A DNA stretch of 64,000 nucleotides from JAJEFO01 sp009843725 (GTDB lineage: Bacteria; Pseudomonadota; Alphaproteobacteria; Rhodobacterales; Rhodobacteraceae): positions 1,302,001-1,366,000 of the forward strand of contig CBDEUJ010000004.1 of the NCBI GenBank assembly GCA_965243215.1. The letters run 5' to 3'. How positions within the stretch are numbered: the first letter of the stretch is position 1; each line of letters begins with the position of its first letter. Below are positions 17,862 to 27,623 of the stretch, piece by piece. The notes under the pieces were generated by a model. The model searched no databases, was not told the DNA's origin, and saw only the letters and a program-made list of their open reading frames with translations. Made by a program: the position numbers and the translations under genes.

Positions 17862-19886
17862 TCATGGGTCGCCGCACACGCCGCTCTTCTCGACCTCGTC
17901 CCAGCTTGCCGCCCTTCCGGCATACTCCTCCCGCCAGAAGTCCCCGCCCTCGACCGCATCCCCGAAACTTTGTGTCCTGAACCAGTATGCAAGCTCGCTG
18001 CAGAGCTCCCTGCGAATGTCCGCGTCAACGGCGGCGCACGTTTCCGGGCCGGTCTCGAGAAGGGCAAGAATGCCCCCGACGTCAAGCCAGCCTTCCGCCG
18101 GTTTCAGCACGCGCTCAACGCCCTTCGCCTGCCCCGGGCGCCCGTTCCCGCACGCTATTTTCACGCGCCGCCGCTCCAGCTCCTCCCGGCAGGCGCGGCC
18201 GGGCGCGCTCCATCCCGTGAACGGCCCGCGCCCGTCCGTCCAGACGCATCTTGCGTGTCCGGCCTCCTGGCGGATCCGCACACGCCCTTGCGGCCTCTCC
18301 CAAGTCGATCCCGTGAGGTCGGCAAGCTCCAGCTTCACCCCTTGCATGTCCGTGCCGTGGAACCTCGCCTCCCGGAACGACGTGGCCTCCACCGTTGCGC
18401 CGTCCAGGCGCGCGTCTTCGAAGCCCGCCCGGTTGGCGTTCGATCCGAGAATGCTCGCATCTGCCAGGTCGGCGTCGTGCAACTCCGCGTCGCGAAGGTC
18501 CGTCGCCCGGAACGTGGCTCCGGACAGGCCGGTCCCGTGCAGGCTCGCCTCCCGAAGGTCCGCTCCGGCGAAGGCCGCATGGGCCGCGTCCGCCCCGTCC
18601 AGGCGCGCCCGACGGAACGACGCCCCCTCGAAGCCGCCGTGTTCCAGCCGCGCGCCCGTCAGGTCGGCAAGGCGGAACTCCGCGTCCTGCGCCTTCGCCC
18701 GCTCCAGGTCCGCGCCGCCCAGCCGCGATCCCGCAAAACGCGCGCACCGCAGGTCGCTGCCCCTGAAGCTTGCCCGCCGGAACTCGCTCCCGTCGAACCG
18801 TGCATACCTGAACGATCGCCCGTCCAGGTCGAGCCTGTCGACGAACCGCCATGCCAAGTCCGGATCCTCGCCCCTCTCCAGGTACGCCGCCACGATCGCG
18901 CCGTCCGGCCTGCCCGCCGCGACCGTCATGTCCTCGACATGCAGGTAACGCTTCATGAACGACGGCCAGCCGTGGATCGTGCGCGAACACCCGTCTCCCA
19001 CCCACCAGTCACCGAACGCCACTGCCCAAGCCAAGCCCATCGTCTCAGGAAACGGCCTGTACCCTTCAAGCCGGCTGCCGGGCACGACCGCCAGCGTCCA
19101 GACGAACACCGTGCACGACACGAGGGACAGGAACGCAATCAGGAATTTGATCCCGTATGCAACCCGCTGCTGCCGCCTGCCGTTCAGGACCATGTCGACG
19201 GACCGCCTCACCAGGCCCAGCCGAACGGCGAACGCGACCTGGATCACGAGGTCCGCCGTCACGCACGCCTGCTGGAAAAGCGTCAGCCCCTCGGACTGGT
19301 AGGGAACGAACCGCACCTGGATCGCGATCAGCAGGGCCAGGGGAATCAGGAACCCCGGCACCAGGACGAGGAAGACCATGAAGAGGTGCCTGCCCTCCTC
19401 GCCCTGCCTCCTCATCCATTCCCGGAGACTCTCCCGCCATCCCGATGGCCGCGGGCGCACCCCGGCGGCGGCGCCCGGATCACGGTCCCGCGCGTCCGGT
19501 TCCCGGCCCGTCCCGTAGAAGAGGAGCTGCAGGAAATCGAACGGAAACAGGAGGGCGGCCTGCCTTGCCCGCTCGTCCGGATCCTCCTCCGCCTCGAGGC
19601 GCGCCCGATGGAGGCGCGACACGTGATGCAGGCGGTCCAGCCGGACCAGCAGGTTCAGGTGCAGCAGCACGAACAGGACGGGTCCCAGCCCGAACATCAG
19701 CTCGACCGGAACCGTCACCTCCATGAGCGGCGCGGCGACATCCTCCCCCGTGAGCAGCGCCATGTCGTCTGTTCCATACAGCAGGATCAGCAGGTACAGG
19801 CCGACGGCCAGGAGAAGCCACAGGTTGCCACGCGCCACGCGCGCCGTCTCGTTCACGGAATTGCGCAAGTCGGCAAGTTTCGTCAT
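17862..19886 (-). CDS. membrane-anchored pentapeptide-repeat protein
   Basis: 674 residues. The N-terminal third has about five transmembrane helices (near residues 22-42, 60-82, 165-190, 215-235 and 250-275) with a basic cytosolic loop between. A run of A(D/N)LXX-type pentapeptide repeats fills about residues 345-525 (e.g. ADLREASLHGTGLSGA, ATDLRDAELHDADLADA), which folds as a right-handed beta-helix. A C-terminal region of about 150 residues with cysteines has no known domain. Similar membrane/pentapeptide proteins are widespread, and their role is unknown. The gene is single, with open intergenic DNA on both sides. Confidence 0.8.
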   Translation of the reverse strand: MTKLADLRNSVNETARVARGNLWLLLAVGLYLLILLYGTDDMALLTGEDVAAPLMEVTVPVELMFGLGPVLFVLLHLNLLVRLDRLHHVSRLHRARLEAEEDPDERARQAALLFPFDFLQLLFYGTGREPDARDRDPGAAAGVRPRPSGWRESLREWMRRQGEEGRHLFMVFLVLVPGFLIPLALLIAIQVRFVPYQSEGLTLFQQACVTADLVIQVAFAVRLGLVRRSVDMVLNGRRQQRVAYGIKFLIAFLSLVSCTVFVWTLAVVPGSRLEGYRPFPETMGLAWAVAFGDWWVGDGCSRTIHGWPSFMKRYLHVEDMTVAAGRPDGAIVAAYLERGEDPDLAWRFVDRLDLDGRSFRYARFDGSEFRRASFRGSDLRCARFAGSRLGGADLERAKAQDAEFRLADLTGARLEHGGFEGASFRRARLDGADAAHAAFAGADLREASLHGTGLSGATFRATDLRDAELHDADLADASILGSNANRAGFEDARLDGATVEATSFREARFHGTDMQGVKLELADLTGSTWERPQGRVRIRQEAGHARCVWTDGRGPFTGWSAPGRACREELERRRVKIACGNGRPGQAKGVERVLKPAEGWLDVGGILALLETGPETCAAVDADIRRELCSELAYWFRTQSFGDAVEGGDFWREEYAGRAASWDEVEKSGVCGDP

Positions 19887-20068
19887 GTCAGTGCTCCTTG
19901 ATGGCGCCCGATTGTCGTGTCTCGTGATCCGGCGAAGGGCTTTCGGTAGTGTCCAGGCTCCAGTGCATTCTTCGTGACCGTCACGCCATGCCTACGTCAC
20001 GCGTCACCGTAGTCGTCGACCTGCCTGAGAACCGTCCAGGCGAGGATGCCGTCCCCTGCCTCCATCGC

Positions 20069-21615
20069 TCACGGCTTCCCTGCTTGTCGGAGTACCGCCA
20101 TCCGCGACTGCCTTCCGCGTCCGGCAAGCAGCTGGTCTCTGTCCGGAACCCTGTATTCACCGACGCCAACCGTGCTCACTGCAGTGGATGAACGGGTCGC
20201 CGCCCGGCGCAGCAATCCGTCGACCTGATCGGCGGGAACGACAAAGCGCCGTGCACGCAGAGGGCGATGAAGAAAGGGCCGGTCAATGACCGTGTCGCCG
20301 ATCGGCGCGATACCGAGCGCCGCCTTGACCCGGAGCGCTGCGCGATTGTTCAGCGGCGTGTCGAAGACGATCTCATCCAGCCCAAACCGCAGAAATAACA
20401 GCTCCAGGGCCTTTGCGTAGGAGACTGTCCCGATTCCGCATCCCCTGCAACCGGGATCCGTCAGATATGCATGCATTCCCGCCCGACGTGCGGTGCAGTT
20501 GAAATCGGTGATCTGGTGAAATCCTACCGTGCGCCCATCGAGGCGGATCGCCACCAGCCTGAGCGGCCGTCCGGACGGATCGGCGTCACGACGATCAAGC
20601 GCGGACTCAAGCGCCTCGGCCATCGCGGCAGCCGAGGGTAGGCGCGTCTGGTCGACGCCCATGCGCGAGATGTGCGGCGTCTGCCTGTCGTGCCAGAACG
20701 CCACGAAACGCGGGATGTCGTCGCCAACGTAGTCCGCGACCGTGATCCGGTCGAACCTCGCGGCCCGGCCCATGCGTTCGGGTATTGCGTGCGGCGGCAG
20801 CAGAAGTCCCAGATCCTCGCGGATCTGCGCGTGAGTCTTTCCGTGCATGGTCTCGATCCGCGCCACGAGCCGATTGCCGGTGTCGTCGGGCTCCATCGCT
20901 GCCACGGCCTCGGTCACGCCGTCCAGGCGCAGGAGCGCCCGACGCAATTCCTGCAGGTTGACCCGACGACCGCGAATCTTGACCTGGTCGTCACTGCGGC
21001 CACGGAAGTGCAGGCAACCCGACGCATCCATCACGACGCGGTCGCCGGTACGGCAGACTCGCAGGCGGGGATCCCAAGGCGCGGACAGAAAGGCATCCTG
21101 CGTGCCACCGCCGAGATAGCCCAGCGCCAGACCGGTCCCGGAACAATGGAGCTCTCCCTCGACGCCGTGCGGCACGAGGGAAAGTGCAGTATCAAGCACA
21201 TGCAGCCCTGTTCCCGAAACAGCGCGCCCGATCGGCACGGATTCGGCAACCCTGTCTCCGGGTTGCATCCGATGGCAGCTTGTGAAGGTGGTGTTTTCGG
21301 TCGGCCCGTAGCCATTGACCACCTCAAGCCCCGGCAGGCATCCATGACCTCCTGCACCCGGTCACCGCGCACCACGCCACCTCCGGTCAGCAGAGTGCGC
21401 AACGGCGCGAAGACTCTGGGACGGTGCCGGGCGAAGGTATGGAACAGTCCAGCGGTCAGCCAAAGCGTGGTGACCCGCTTGTCCGCGACAAATCGCTCAA
21501 GCCGGCCCGGGTCCAGCGCCGGCCCAGAGAGTATCGCAAGCCGCCCGCCGGTCAGGAGCGCTCCCCAGATTTCAAAGGTCGAAGCGTCGAACTCCAGCGG
21601 CGCGGCCTGTCCCAT
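20069..21615 (-). pseudogene. decayed NRPS adenylation domain fused to a GNAT acetyltransferase
   Basis: Two overlapping phases join to one gene. 21615 down to about 21325 reads EFDASTFEIWGALLTGG (core A4) to GGGVVRGDRVQEV; then a one-base loss near 21325 shifts to the phase of NGYGPTENTT (A5), RTGDRVVMDASG (A7) and GRSDDQVKIRGRRV (A8), as in peptide-synthetase adenylation domains. The A1-A3 half, including the ATP-binding P-loop, is missing, and the A10 lysine motif is replaced by a direct run into a GNAT domain (acetyl-CoA loop CRGCGIGTVSYAKAL, then NNRAALRVKAALG). No carrier or condensation domain is nearby. Without P-loop and A10 lysine it cannot activate an amino acid. The GNAT part (about 20130-20760) is intact and might still be made. 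Confidence 0.75.
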
Positions 21616-21785
21616 GACCGTCGCGGGACCAGCAATTTTCCAAACTTGCGGAGTAAATCAAGTATCTGGTATGCGAAGCCCATGTTCCAGTTCGGGGCTG
21701 GCCGGATTGCCCGCAACGTTTGTCCGGCAAGCGAAACGTCTTCCGCAGTGTTCCCGAACCGATTCCTTGCTGATTCCGGGGTTGA

Positions 21786-21800
21786 GAACATAAAGGGAAC
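21786..21800. promoter_or_regulatory. LexA (SOS) box
   Basis: GAAC-N7-GAAC, which on the other strand is GTTC-N7-GTTC, the direct-repeat LexA operator of alphaproteobacteria. It ends 17 bases before the start of an imuA-like gene, a classic SOS-regulon member, so position and identity agree. LexA would cover the promoter or early transcript and DNA damage would release it. Confidence 0.8.
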
Positions 21801-21817
21801 TCTCTATTGTTCCCCTC

Positions 21818-22435
21818 ATGCCTGATGCTGCCCACCTCCTGGTCCGGAAAAGCCATCGGCGCCACGCCGCGTCCGAAGTGACATTCCTTCACGGCCTGTC
21901 CCTGAACCGGGGCCGCGTGCACGAGTTCTGCGGGATGGCCAGGCGTCGACTGGCGCTGATGGCTGCAGGCGCGATGCGGGGACAGGTCTTCTGGATCCAC
22001 CCTGCGTGGATGCCCGTACATCTGAACCCCGACGGAATGCTGCATCTCGCCGACCCCTCGCGATTCATCTTCATCCGGCCGAAGCGGCCCGAGGACCTGC
22101 TCTGGACGATGGAGGAGACGCTGCGTGCGGGACTTGTGCCCCTGGTCGTGGCCGACCTGCCGGAGCCGCCCGGCCTCATTCCCGTCAGGCGGTTGCAACT
22201 GGCGGCCGAAGCGGGGGCGGCAGAGGGAGCCTGTGTGCCTCTTGGACTGATCCTGACTCCGGGAACCGGGGGTGCGCCCGGCGTCGAAAGCCGGTGGAGC
22301 ATGGCGCCCGCTCATGGAACGGGAAAGCAGGAAGCCTGGCAGCTTGACCGACTCCGCGCGAGAACGGAGCCGGTGAAGCGCTGGCACCTCAGTGGCGGCA
22401 AGACCGGGCCGAGGGTCGACCTGGCCAGGGCCTGA
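21818..22435 (+). CDS. imuA: ImuA-like SOS mutagenesis protein, orphan
   Basis: 205-residue RecA-fold-related protein of the ImuA family. In the ImuA-ImuB-DnaE2 mutasome it helps translesion synthesis after DNA damage. Family marks: VHEFCGMARRRLALM, VFWIHPAWMPVHLNPDGM, EDLLWTMEETLRAGLVPLVV, then RRLQLAAEAG and LGLILTPGTGGA. No classic Walker A is seen, as is usual for this group. A LexA box is placed at -32 to -18 from the ATG. The normal next genes imuB and dnaE2 are absent; the following gene, ialB, is convergent only six bases away. So the partners are elsewhere or lost. Confidence 0.85.
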   Translation: MPDAAHLLVRKSHRRHAASEVTFLHGLSLNRGRVHEFCGMARRRLALMAAGAMRGQVFWIHPAWMPVHLNPDGMLHLADPSRFIFIRPKRPEDLLWTMEETLRAGLVPLVVADLPEPPGLIPVRRLQLAAEAGAAEGACVPLGLILTPGTGGAPGVESRWSMAPAHGTGKQEAWQLDRLRARTEPVKRWHLSGGKTGPRVDLARA

Positions 22436-22441
22436 GGCAGA

Positions 22442-23026
22442 TCACTCGGCCGCCTTGTCGTATTCGAGCAGTGCGTTCCAGCCAGCCGTGAACCCGCTCA
22501 GCGACATATCAAGGTCAACGGCCCTGTCAGGCGCCGCCGCAGGAACGATTGTCACTGTCGCAACCGCCCCTTGCCGGAACTCGCCGATCTCGTCATCGGT
22601 CAGTCCAAGCTGCGAAAAACACCCTATCGTGCGGCAAAAAAGAAACCGATAGATGCGGGCCTCACCGCCATCCACCGCGAGGCGGAGATTTTCCGTGAGC
22701 AAGGTCTCGAGCGGCGTCACGATCGTCGCCCACGCCACGACTTGCGGGTCGCCAGAATCGGCAAACATTGTGACTTCCGCCACCGGATTCCCGTCCTGAT
22801 CGCGCAGGAGCTGGTAAAGTTCGCAGGGATCCGTCCTGTCCGCGACCCTGATGCAGAGAAGCTTCCAGTCACTGAACGTGTCCTTGACATAGACATCGGC
22901 CGCGCCCTCCGGCACCCTGAGAGACAAGCCGCCATTCGGGTCGTCCTCCCCGGCCGCCGAGGTCTGGGCGACGGCCGCGAAGGGCAGCGCACAGAAGACC
23001 AGCACCAACGCAAGCTTTCTGATCAT
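22442..23026 (-). CDS. invasion-associated locus B (IalB) family protein
   Basis: 194 residues with a signal peptide (1 to about 20, cleavage near AVAQ) and an IalB fold. Marks: FSDWKLLCIRV, DPCELYQLL, VTPLETLLTENLRLAVDGG and RFLFCRTIGCFSQL, with two cysteine pairs that probably form disulfides in the periplasm. IalB-type proteins are common in alphaproteobacteria; in Bartonella one helps erythrocyte invasion, but most are of unknown role. The ATG at 23026 follows GGAAGGAACC. It is monocistronic and ends six bases from imuA. Confidence 0.87.
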   Translation of the reverse strand: MIRKLALVLVFCALPFAAVAQTSAAGEDDPNGGLSLRVPEGAADVYVKDTFSDWKLLCIRVADRTDPCELYQLLRDQDGNPVAEVTMFADSGDPQVVAWATIVTPLETLLTENLRLAVDGGEARIYRFLFCRTIGCFSQLGLTDDEIGEFRQGAVATVTIVPAAAPDRAVDLDMSLSGFTAGWNALLEYDKAAE

Positions 23027-23489
23027 AAGGTTCCTTCCACGCTCACATGCAGCCGGGTTGCCGCGCGTCAACGCTCTGTAACTGTAGTTGACGTAGAATA
23101 ACAAGCGACAACATCGTGGATGCAATCGGCGCGGACCTCGCCATTGTGCAGGCGCTGCCCAGGCACGCCAATCCGGCCACCGCCGCGCGACGCGGCGGCC
23201 ACCCCGACGAGGTCTCCGCCAGGCCGCGCAGTTGGTGCACGTGCCATTCGCCGGGAACGGAAAGGACTGACGGCGGGGCCCCATCAATGAAATGGGGCGG
23301 CGAATCCGGCGCGTGCGGCACTTTGTGCGCATCATGCCGGTGTTCATCTCCATTGACACGAATTGGTGGCACGAAACCGTGAAATCTGAGATCGCCGCGG
23401 CCTGTTCCAGCGACGAGGCAGTCTTGTCTGCCAGGTGCCGGGAGAGTACAGCGATACCGAACGGCCCCGCCTTGCCGATGGAGACAACC
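23027..23489. other. divergent intergenic region, ialB and VOC gene
   Basis: About 460 bases expected to carry two divergent promoters. No RNA, repeat or protein-like frame was recognised. Confidence 0.4.
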
Positions 23490-23963
23490 ATGACCGAGCG
23501 CGGCTTCCGCGTCCGCGGCCTTGGCGAGATCGCCATCCGCTGTGACGATCTCGAGCGAATGACTGCCTTCTACGGCGATGTGCTCGGACTGGAACGGATG
23601 GAGGGCAATGCCGCCGAAGGAATCGTCTTCTTTCGCATCGCGGACGGCTTTGGCGGGCACACGCAGGTTCTGGCGCTCTTCGACAAGCAATATGTCTCAC
23701 GTCCAGGCCTGCACCAGACGGGAATCGAGGCGCCAGCGACGGGCGCCTCCTCTTCCCTCCATCACCTGGCGTTCAGCCTGCCCTATGGGGAACAGGAGGC
23801 CGTGATGGGTTGGTACGAAGCACAGGGTCTGCCGTACCGGGTCGAGACCTTCGAATGGGTCGGCTGGCGCGGGGTGTTCACCGAGGACCCCGAAGGCAAC
23901 ACCGTCGAACTCGTCGCCTATGATGGTTCGATCAAGGTCGCATCCGGGCTCGGTTCACGCTGA
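23490..23963 (+). CDS. VOC-superfamily (glyoxalase/dioxygenase fold) protein
   Basis: 157 residues with paired beta-alpha-beta-beta-beta modules of the vicinal-oxygen-chelate fold: IAIRCDDLERMTAFYGDVLG at the start, SLHHLAFSL in the middle, and VFTEDPEGNTVELVAYD at the end. The His of LHHLAF and the Glu of NTVELVA are where VOC enzymes bind metal; the first ligand position is less clear. It could be a lyase, dioxygenase or resistance protein. ATG at 23490 with GGAG eight bases upstream. A strong terminator follows 46 bases after the stop. Confidence 0.82.
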   Translation: MTERGFRVRGLGEIAIRCDDLERMTAFYGDVLGLERMEGNAAEGIVFFRIADGFGGHTQVLALFDKQYVSRPGLHQTGIEAPATGASSSLHHLAFSLPYGEQEAVMGWYEAQGLPYRVETFEWVGWRGVFTEDPEGNTVELVAYDGSIKVASGLGSR

Positions 23964-24008
23964 ATCAATATCGAGTCGTGCAAGAGAGAGCCCGGCTTGC
24001 GGAAAGAG

Positions 24009-24031
24009 AAAAGGACCCGCCGGGTCCTTTT
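24009..24031 (+). terminator. Rho-independent terminator
   Basis: AAAAGGACCC-gcc-GGGTCCTTTT: a perfect 10-bp stem, three-base loop and a T run. It follows the VOC gene and shields polA. Because the stem starts with four A, it can work in both directions. Confidence 0.9.
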
Positions 24032-24264
24032 CAACTTCCCTCCCTGCCGGACTGACCGGTCTTGATTCCCGGGGACTTATTCACAGATTCGAGGGGCGTC
24101 AACCAAGTTTCGTCCGCACTTTCCGCGATCCGGAGAACGCCCGTTTCGCCGGGAAGCAGGTTGCCGAAACGCCCGGACGGGCAGAAGGACGAGACGGCGA
24201 CAGGTCCTCTGGCGAGCCCCGGCCAAATGTGCGATCACTCCGGAAACATGCATCGGGGAGAGGC

Positions 24265-27060
24265 ATGGCATTCGGCAAGGGACATCATCTCAGCCTGATC
24301 GACGGCTCCGCATTCGTCTTCCGTGCATTTCATGCGCTTCCGCCGCTTACGAGAAGGTCCGACGGCCTGCCTGTCGGAGCGGTTTCGGGCTTTGTCAACA
24401 TGCTCTGGAAGATGATGGAGGATAACAAGGGCCCGGATGCACCGACCCACATGGCCGTCGTCTTCGACAAGGGCTCGCACACGTTCAGGAACGACCTCTA
24501 CGACTTGTACAAGGCGAACCGGGAGGAAACGCCCGAGGACCTGCGGCCCCAGATCCCGCTGACACGCGATGCCACCCGCGCCTTCAACATCGCCTGCCTC
24601 GAAGAAGAGGGCTACGAGGCGGATGACATCATAGCGACGCTTGCTCGCACGGCCCGCGAAGCCGGCGGACGCGTCACGATCGTGTCTTCCGACAAGGATC
24701 TCATGCAACTCGTCGGAGATGGCGTGGAAATGCATGACGCCATGAAGAACGTCAGGATCGACGCCGAGGGCGTCGAGGAAAGGTTCGGCGTCGGTCCGGA
24801 CAAGGTGATCGATGTTCAATCTCTGGCGGGCGACAGCGTCGACAACATTCCCGGCGCACCCGGAATCGGCGTCAAGACAGCCGCGCTCCTGATCAATGAA
24901 TTCGGCGACCTCGACACCCTTCTCTCAAGGACAGGCGAGATCAAGCAGGAGAAGCGCCGCCAGACACTTGTCGACCACAAGGAACAGATCCTCCTGTCGC
25001 GCAGGTTGGTGACGCTCGTCCAGGACATGGACCTGCCCTATTCCCTGGAATCCCTGGAGGTCAGGGAACCCGTGGCCGATGATCTCTTGGCCTTCCTGGC
25101 GTCCATGGAGTTCCGAACCATTACCGGACGGGTGGCCAAGGCGTTGGGAAAGGAAGCGCCAACCACGCAGGAAACCGCCACCCCGAAAGAGAAAGGCAAG
25201 GCGGCGGACACGCAAGCCTTTGACCATGATGGATATTTTCGGATCGGCGATGCCGTGGCGCTGGATGCCTGGGTCGCCGATGCACGGGCCCTGGGCCATG
25301 TCGCAATCGATACCGAGACGACCGGCCTCGACGAGATGCGGGCCGAGCTCGTGGGCATCTCGCTTGCGGTCAGGCCGGGCAAGGCATGCTACATTCCGCT
25401 GATCCACAAGGCATCGGCCGGGGAAGATCTCTTTGAAACCGGCGAGCTTGCGGAAGGCCAGATGAAAGCGGAGGAAGCGCTCGCGATCCTGAAGCCGATT
25501 CTTGAAGACCCCTCCATTCTCAAGATCGGGCAGAACCTGAAATACGACGCGAAGATCCTCGCGCGCCATGGCGTGCGGATCGCCCCCTTCGACGACACGC
25601 TCCTGATGTCCTATGCCATGAACGCCGGCCTTCACAACCATGGCATGGACACGCTCTCCGAGCGTTACCTCGGCCACCGACCGATCGAGATCAAGTCGCT
25701 TCTGGGCACCGGCAAGAGCCAGATCACCTTTGACAAGGTCCCGGTCGAGGAGGCGGTCAGGTATGCATCCGAGGACGCCGACATAACGCTTAGGCTCTGG
25801 CAGCTGTTCAAGCCCGAACTGCACAGGAAGAGGGTGACGACCGTCTACGAGACGCTGGAGCGCCCGCTGGTCCCGGTCCTGGCCCAAATGGAGATGCGCG
25901 GCATCAAGGTGGATGCCGGCACGCTTGCACGGATGTCGAACACCTTCGCGCAGAAAATGGCCGAACTGGAGGACGCAATTCACAAGCTTGCGGGCACGAA
26001 GTTCAATGTTGGCAGCCCCAGCCAGGTGGGCGACATCCTCTTTGACCGGATGGGCGTTGCCGGGGGCAAGAAGGGCAAGACCGGAAAGTACGCCACGCCC
26101 GCCGACGTGCTTGAAGATCTGGCGACCGAGCACGAACTTCCGGGCCGGGTGCTGGACTGGCGGCAGCTCCAGAAACTGAAGTCGACATATACCGACTCGT
26201 TGCAGGATCACGTGAATCCGGACACTGGCCGCGTTCACACGTCCTACTCGATCGCGGGCGCCAATACGGGACGCCTCGCTTCGACCGATCCCAATCTCCA
26301 GAACATCCCGGTGCGCACCGAGGAGGGCCGCCGGATCCGTGAAGCGTTCGTGGCCGAGCAGGGACAAAGCCTTGTCAGTCTCGACTACTCGCAGATCGAA
26401 CTGCGCATCCTGGCCCATGTCGCCGGCATCGAGGCGCTGAAGGAGGCGTTTCGCGACGGACAGGACATCCATGCGGCCACGGCGTCGGAGATGTTCGGAG
26501 TGCCTCTTGGCGAGATGACCCCGGATGTGAGGCGGCAGGCCAAGGCGATCAACTTTGGCGTGATCTACGGGATTTCCGGCTTTGGCCTGGCGCGAAATCT
26601 CCGCATTCCGCGAACTGAGGCGCAGGGATTCATTGATCGCTACTTCGAGCGCTTTCCCGGAATACGCGACTACATGGACGAAACGGTCGCCTTCGCCAAG
26701 AAGCATGAATATGTCGAAACGCTCTTCGGCCGCCGCATCAACACGCCGGAAATCAACAAGCGCGGTCCGCACGCCGGGTTCGCGAGACGCGCTGCCATCA
26801 ACGCCCCCATCCAGGGCACGGCCGCGGACATCATTCGTCGCGCAATGATCAGAATGCCGGACGCCATCGCCAGGCTTCCCGCCAGGATGCTTCTGCAGGT
26901 GCACGACGAGCTCCTGTTCGAGGTCGAAGACTCTGCAGTCGACGACCTGATCGGAATTGCGCGTGGCGTCATGGAAGGCGCTGCCGACCCGGCGGTCCGT
27001 CTTGAGGTCCCACTGATCGTTGACGCCGGCCAAGGCAGGAACTGGGCCCAGGCGCACTGA
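24265..27060 (+). CDS. polA: DNA polymerase I
   Basis: 931 residues with all three domains. The 5'-3' exonuclease (1 to about 300) has YEADDIIATLA, SSDKDLMQLV and GDSVDNIPG. The 3'-5' proofreading exonuclease begins near 345 with the DxE motif in AIDTETTGLD, so proofreading looks intact, unlike in several bacterial homologues. The polymerase domain has motif A SLDYSQIELR (about 705), motif B RRQAKAINFGVIYG (about 755) and motif C VHDELL (about 878). It fills gaps after Okazaki primer removal and excision repair. ATG at 24265 follows GGGAGAGG; upstream codons in phase lack family sequence. Confidence 0.97.
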   Translation: MAFGKGHHLSLIDGSAFVFRAFHALPPLTRRSDGLPVGAVSGFVNMLWKMMEDNKGPDAPTHMAVVFDKGSHTFRNDLYDLYKANREETPEDLRPQIPLTRDATRAFNIACLEEEGYEADDIIATLARTAREAGGRVTIVSSDKDLMQLVGDGVEMHDAMKNVRIDAEGVEERFGVGPDKVIDVQSLAGDSVDNIPGAPGIGVKTAALLINEFGDLDTLLSRTGEIKQEKRRQTLVDHKEQILLSRRLVTLVQDMDLPYSLESLEVREPVADDLLAFLASMEFRTITGRVAKALGKEAPTTQETATPKEKGKAADTQAFDHDGYFRIGDAVALDAWVADARALGHVAIDTETTGLDEMRAELVGISLAVRPGKACYIPLIHKASAGEDLFETGELAEGQMKAEEALAILKPILEDPSILKIGQNLKYDAKILARHGVRIAPFDDTLLMSYAMNAGLHNHGMDTLSERYLGHRPIEIKSLLGTGKSQITFDKVPVEEAVRYASEDADITLRLWQLFKPELHRKRVTTVYETLERPLVPVLAQMEMRGIKVDAGTLARMSNTFAQKMAELEDAIHKLAGTKFNVGSPSQVGDILFDRMGVAGGKKGKTGKYATPADVLEDLATEHELPGRVLDWRQLQKLKSTYTDSLQDHVNPDTGRVHTSYSIAGANTGRLASTDPNLQNIPVRTEEGRRIREAFVAEQGQSLVSLDYSQIELRILAHVAGIEALKEAFRDGQDIHAATASEMFGVPLGEMTPDVRRQAKAINFGVIYGISGFGLARNLRIPRTEAQGFIDRYFERFPGIRDYMDETVAFAKKHEYVETLFGRRINTPEINKRGPHAGFARRAAINAPIQGTAADIIRRAMIRMPDAIARLPARMLLQVHDELLFEVEDSAVDDLIGIARGVMEGAADPAVRLEVPLIVDAGQGRNWAQAH

Positions 27061-27203
27061 ACCGGTCCTGAACGGGCCGCCGCCGGAGCCGATCTGCGGA
27101 ACGGGCAAGCCTCCTGGACGCGAAGCGCGTTCTCCCGTTCAGCAAAGGCGGACGAGGAACTGATCAGGGCCGACCGGGACTGAGCATGGAGGCAAGAAGG
27201 GAC

Positions 27204-27623
27204 ATGGCGGAACCGATCAAGGACACGACGGCGATGATTGCCGAGATGCAACCGCTCCTGCATCCGGGCGCATACGTGTTCTGTTCGGGCGTCAGGGACG
27301 ACCTTGCAGCAGACGTCGCGAAAGTGGCCAAGGGCAGCTTCGTCGAGGACGAGGGATTGTCGTTCATCATCCCGCAGGAGGAAACGGGCCGATTCGGAAT
27401 CGTCGGCGGAATTCCGATGAGGCAGATCACGCTGATGGTCCTTTCCGCGCTCGACGGGGTCGGCCTTGCGGCCGCAGTCTCGTCCGCCCTCGCCGCACAG
27501 GGGATACCGGCGAACGTCGTCGCGGCAACCCGGCACGATCACGTCTTCGTGCCGGCGGACCGGGCGGACGAAGCCTTGGCCATCCTGCTCGCACTGCAGG
27601 CGGAAGCGCAGGCCCGACCATGA
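27204..27623 (+). CDS. ACT-domain-like protein
   Basis: 139 residues. The first half has LLHPGAYVFCSG and VAKGSFVEDEGLSFIIPQEE; the second half (ITLMVLSALDGVGLAAAVSSALAAQGI, here in parts) is a typical ACT turn, LDGVGLAAAVSSALA followed by HDHVFVP. This pattern matches small ACT-like proteins (DUF2241 type) that may sense amino acids; the ligand is unknown. I chose ATG 27204 because GAAGGGAC lies just upstream. Its TGA overlaps the ATG of the YdeI-like gene (ATGA), so they are translationally coupled. Confidence 0.75.
   Translation: MAEPIKDTTAMIAEMQPLLHPGAYVFCSGVRDDLAADVAKVAKGSFVEDEGLSFIIPQEETGRFGIVGGIPMRQITLMVLSALDGVGLAAAVSSALAAQGIPANVVAATRHDHVFVPADRADEALAILLALQAEAQARP

Noticed and set aside
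20069..21615. Functional non-ribosomal peptide cluster
   Set aside because: No P-loop half, no carrier or condensation domain, a frameshift, and no tailoring or export genes around.
24925..27108. Long minus-strand frame opposite polA
   Set aside because: polA is unmistakable and the opposite frame has no recognisable content.
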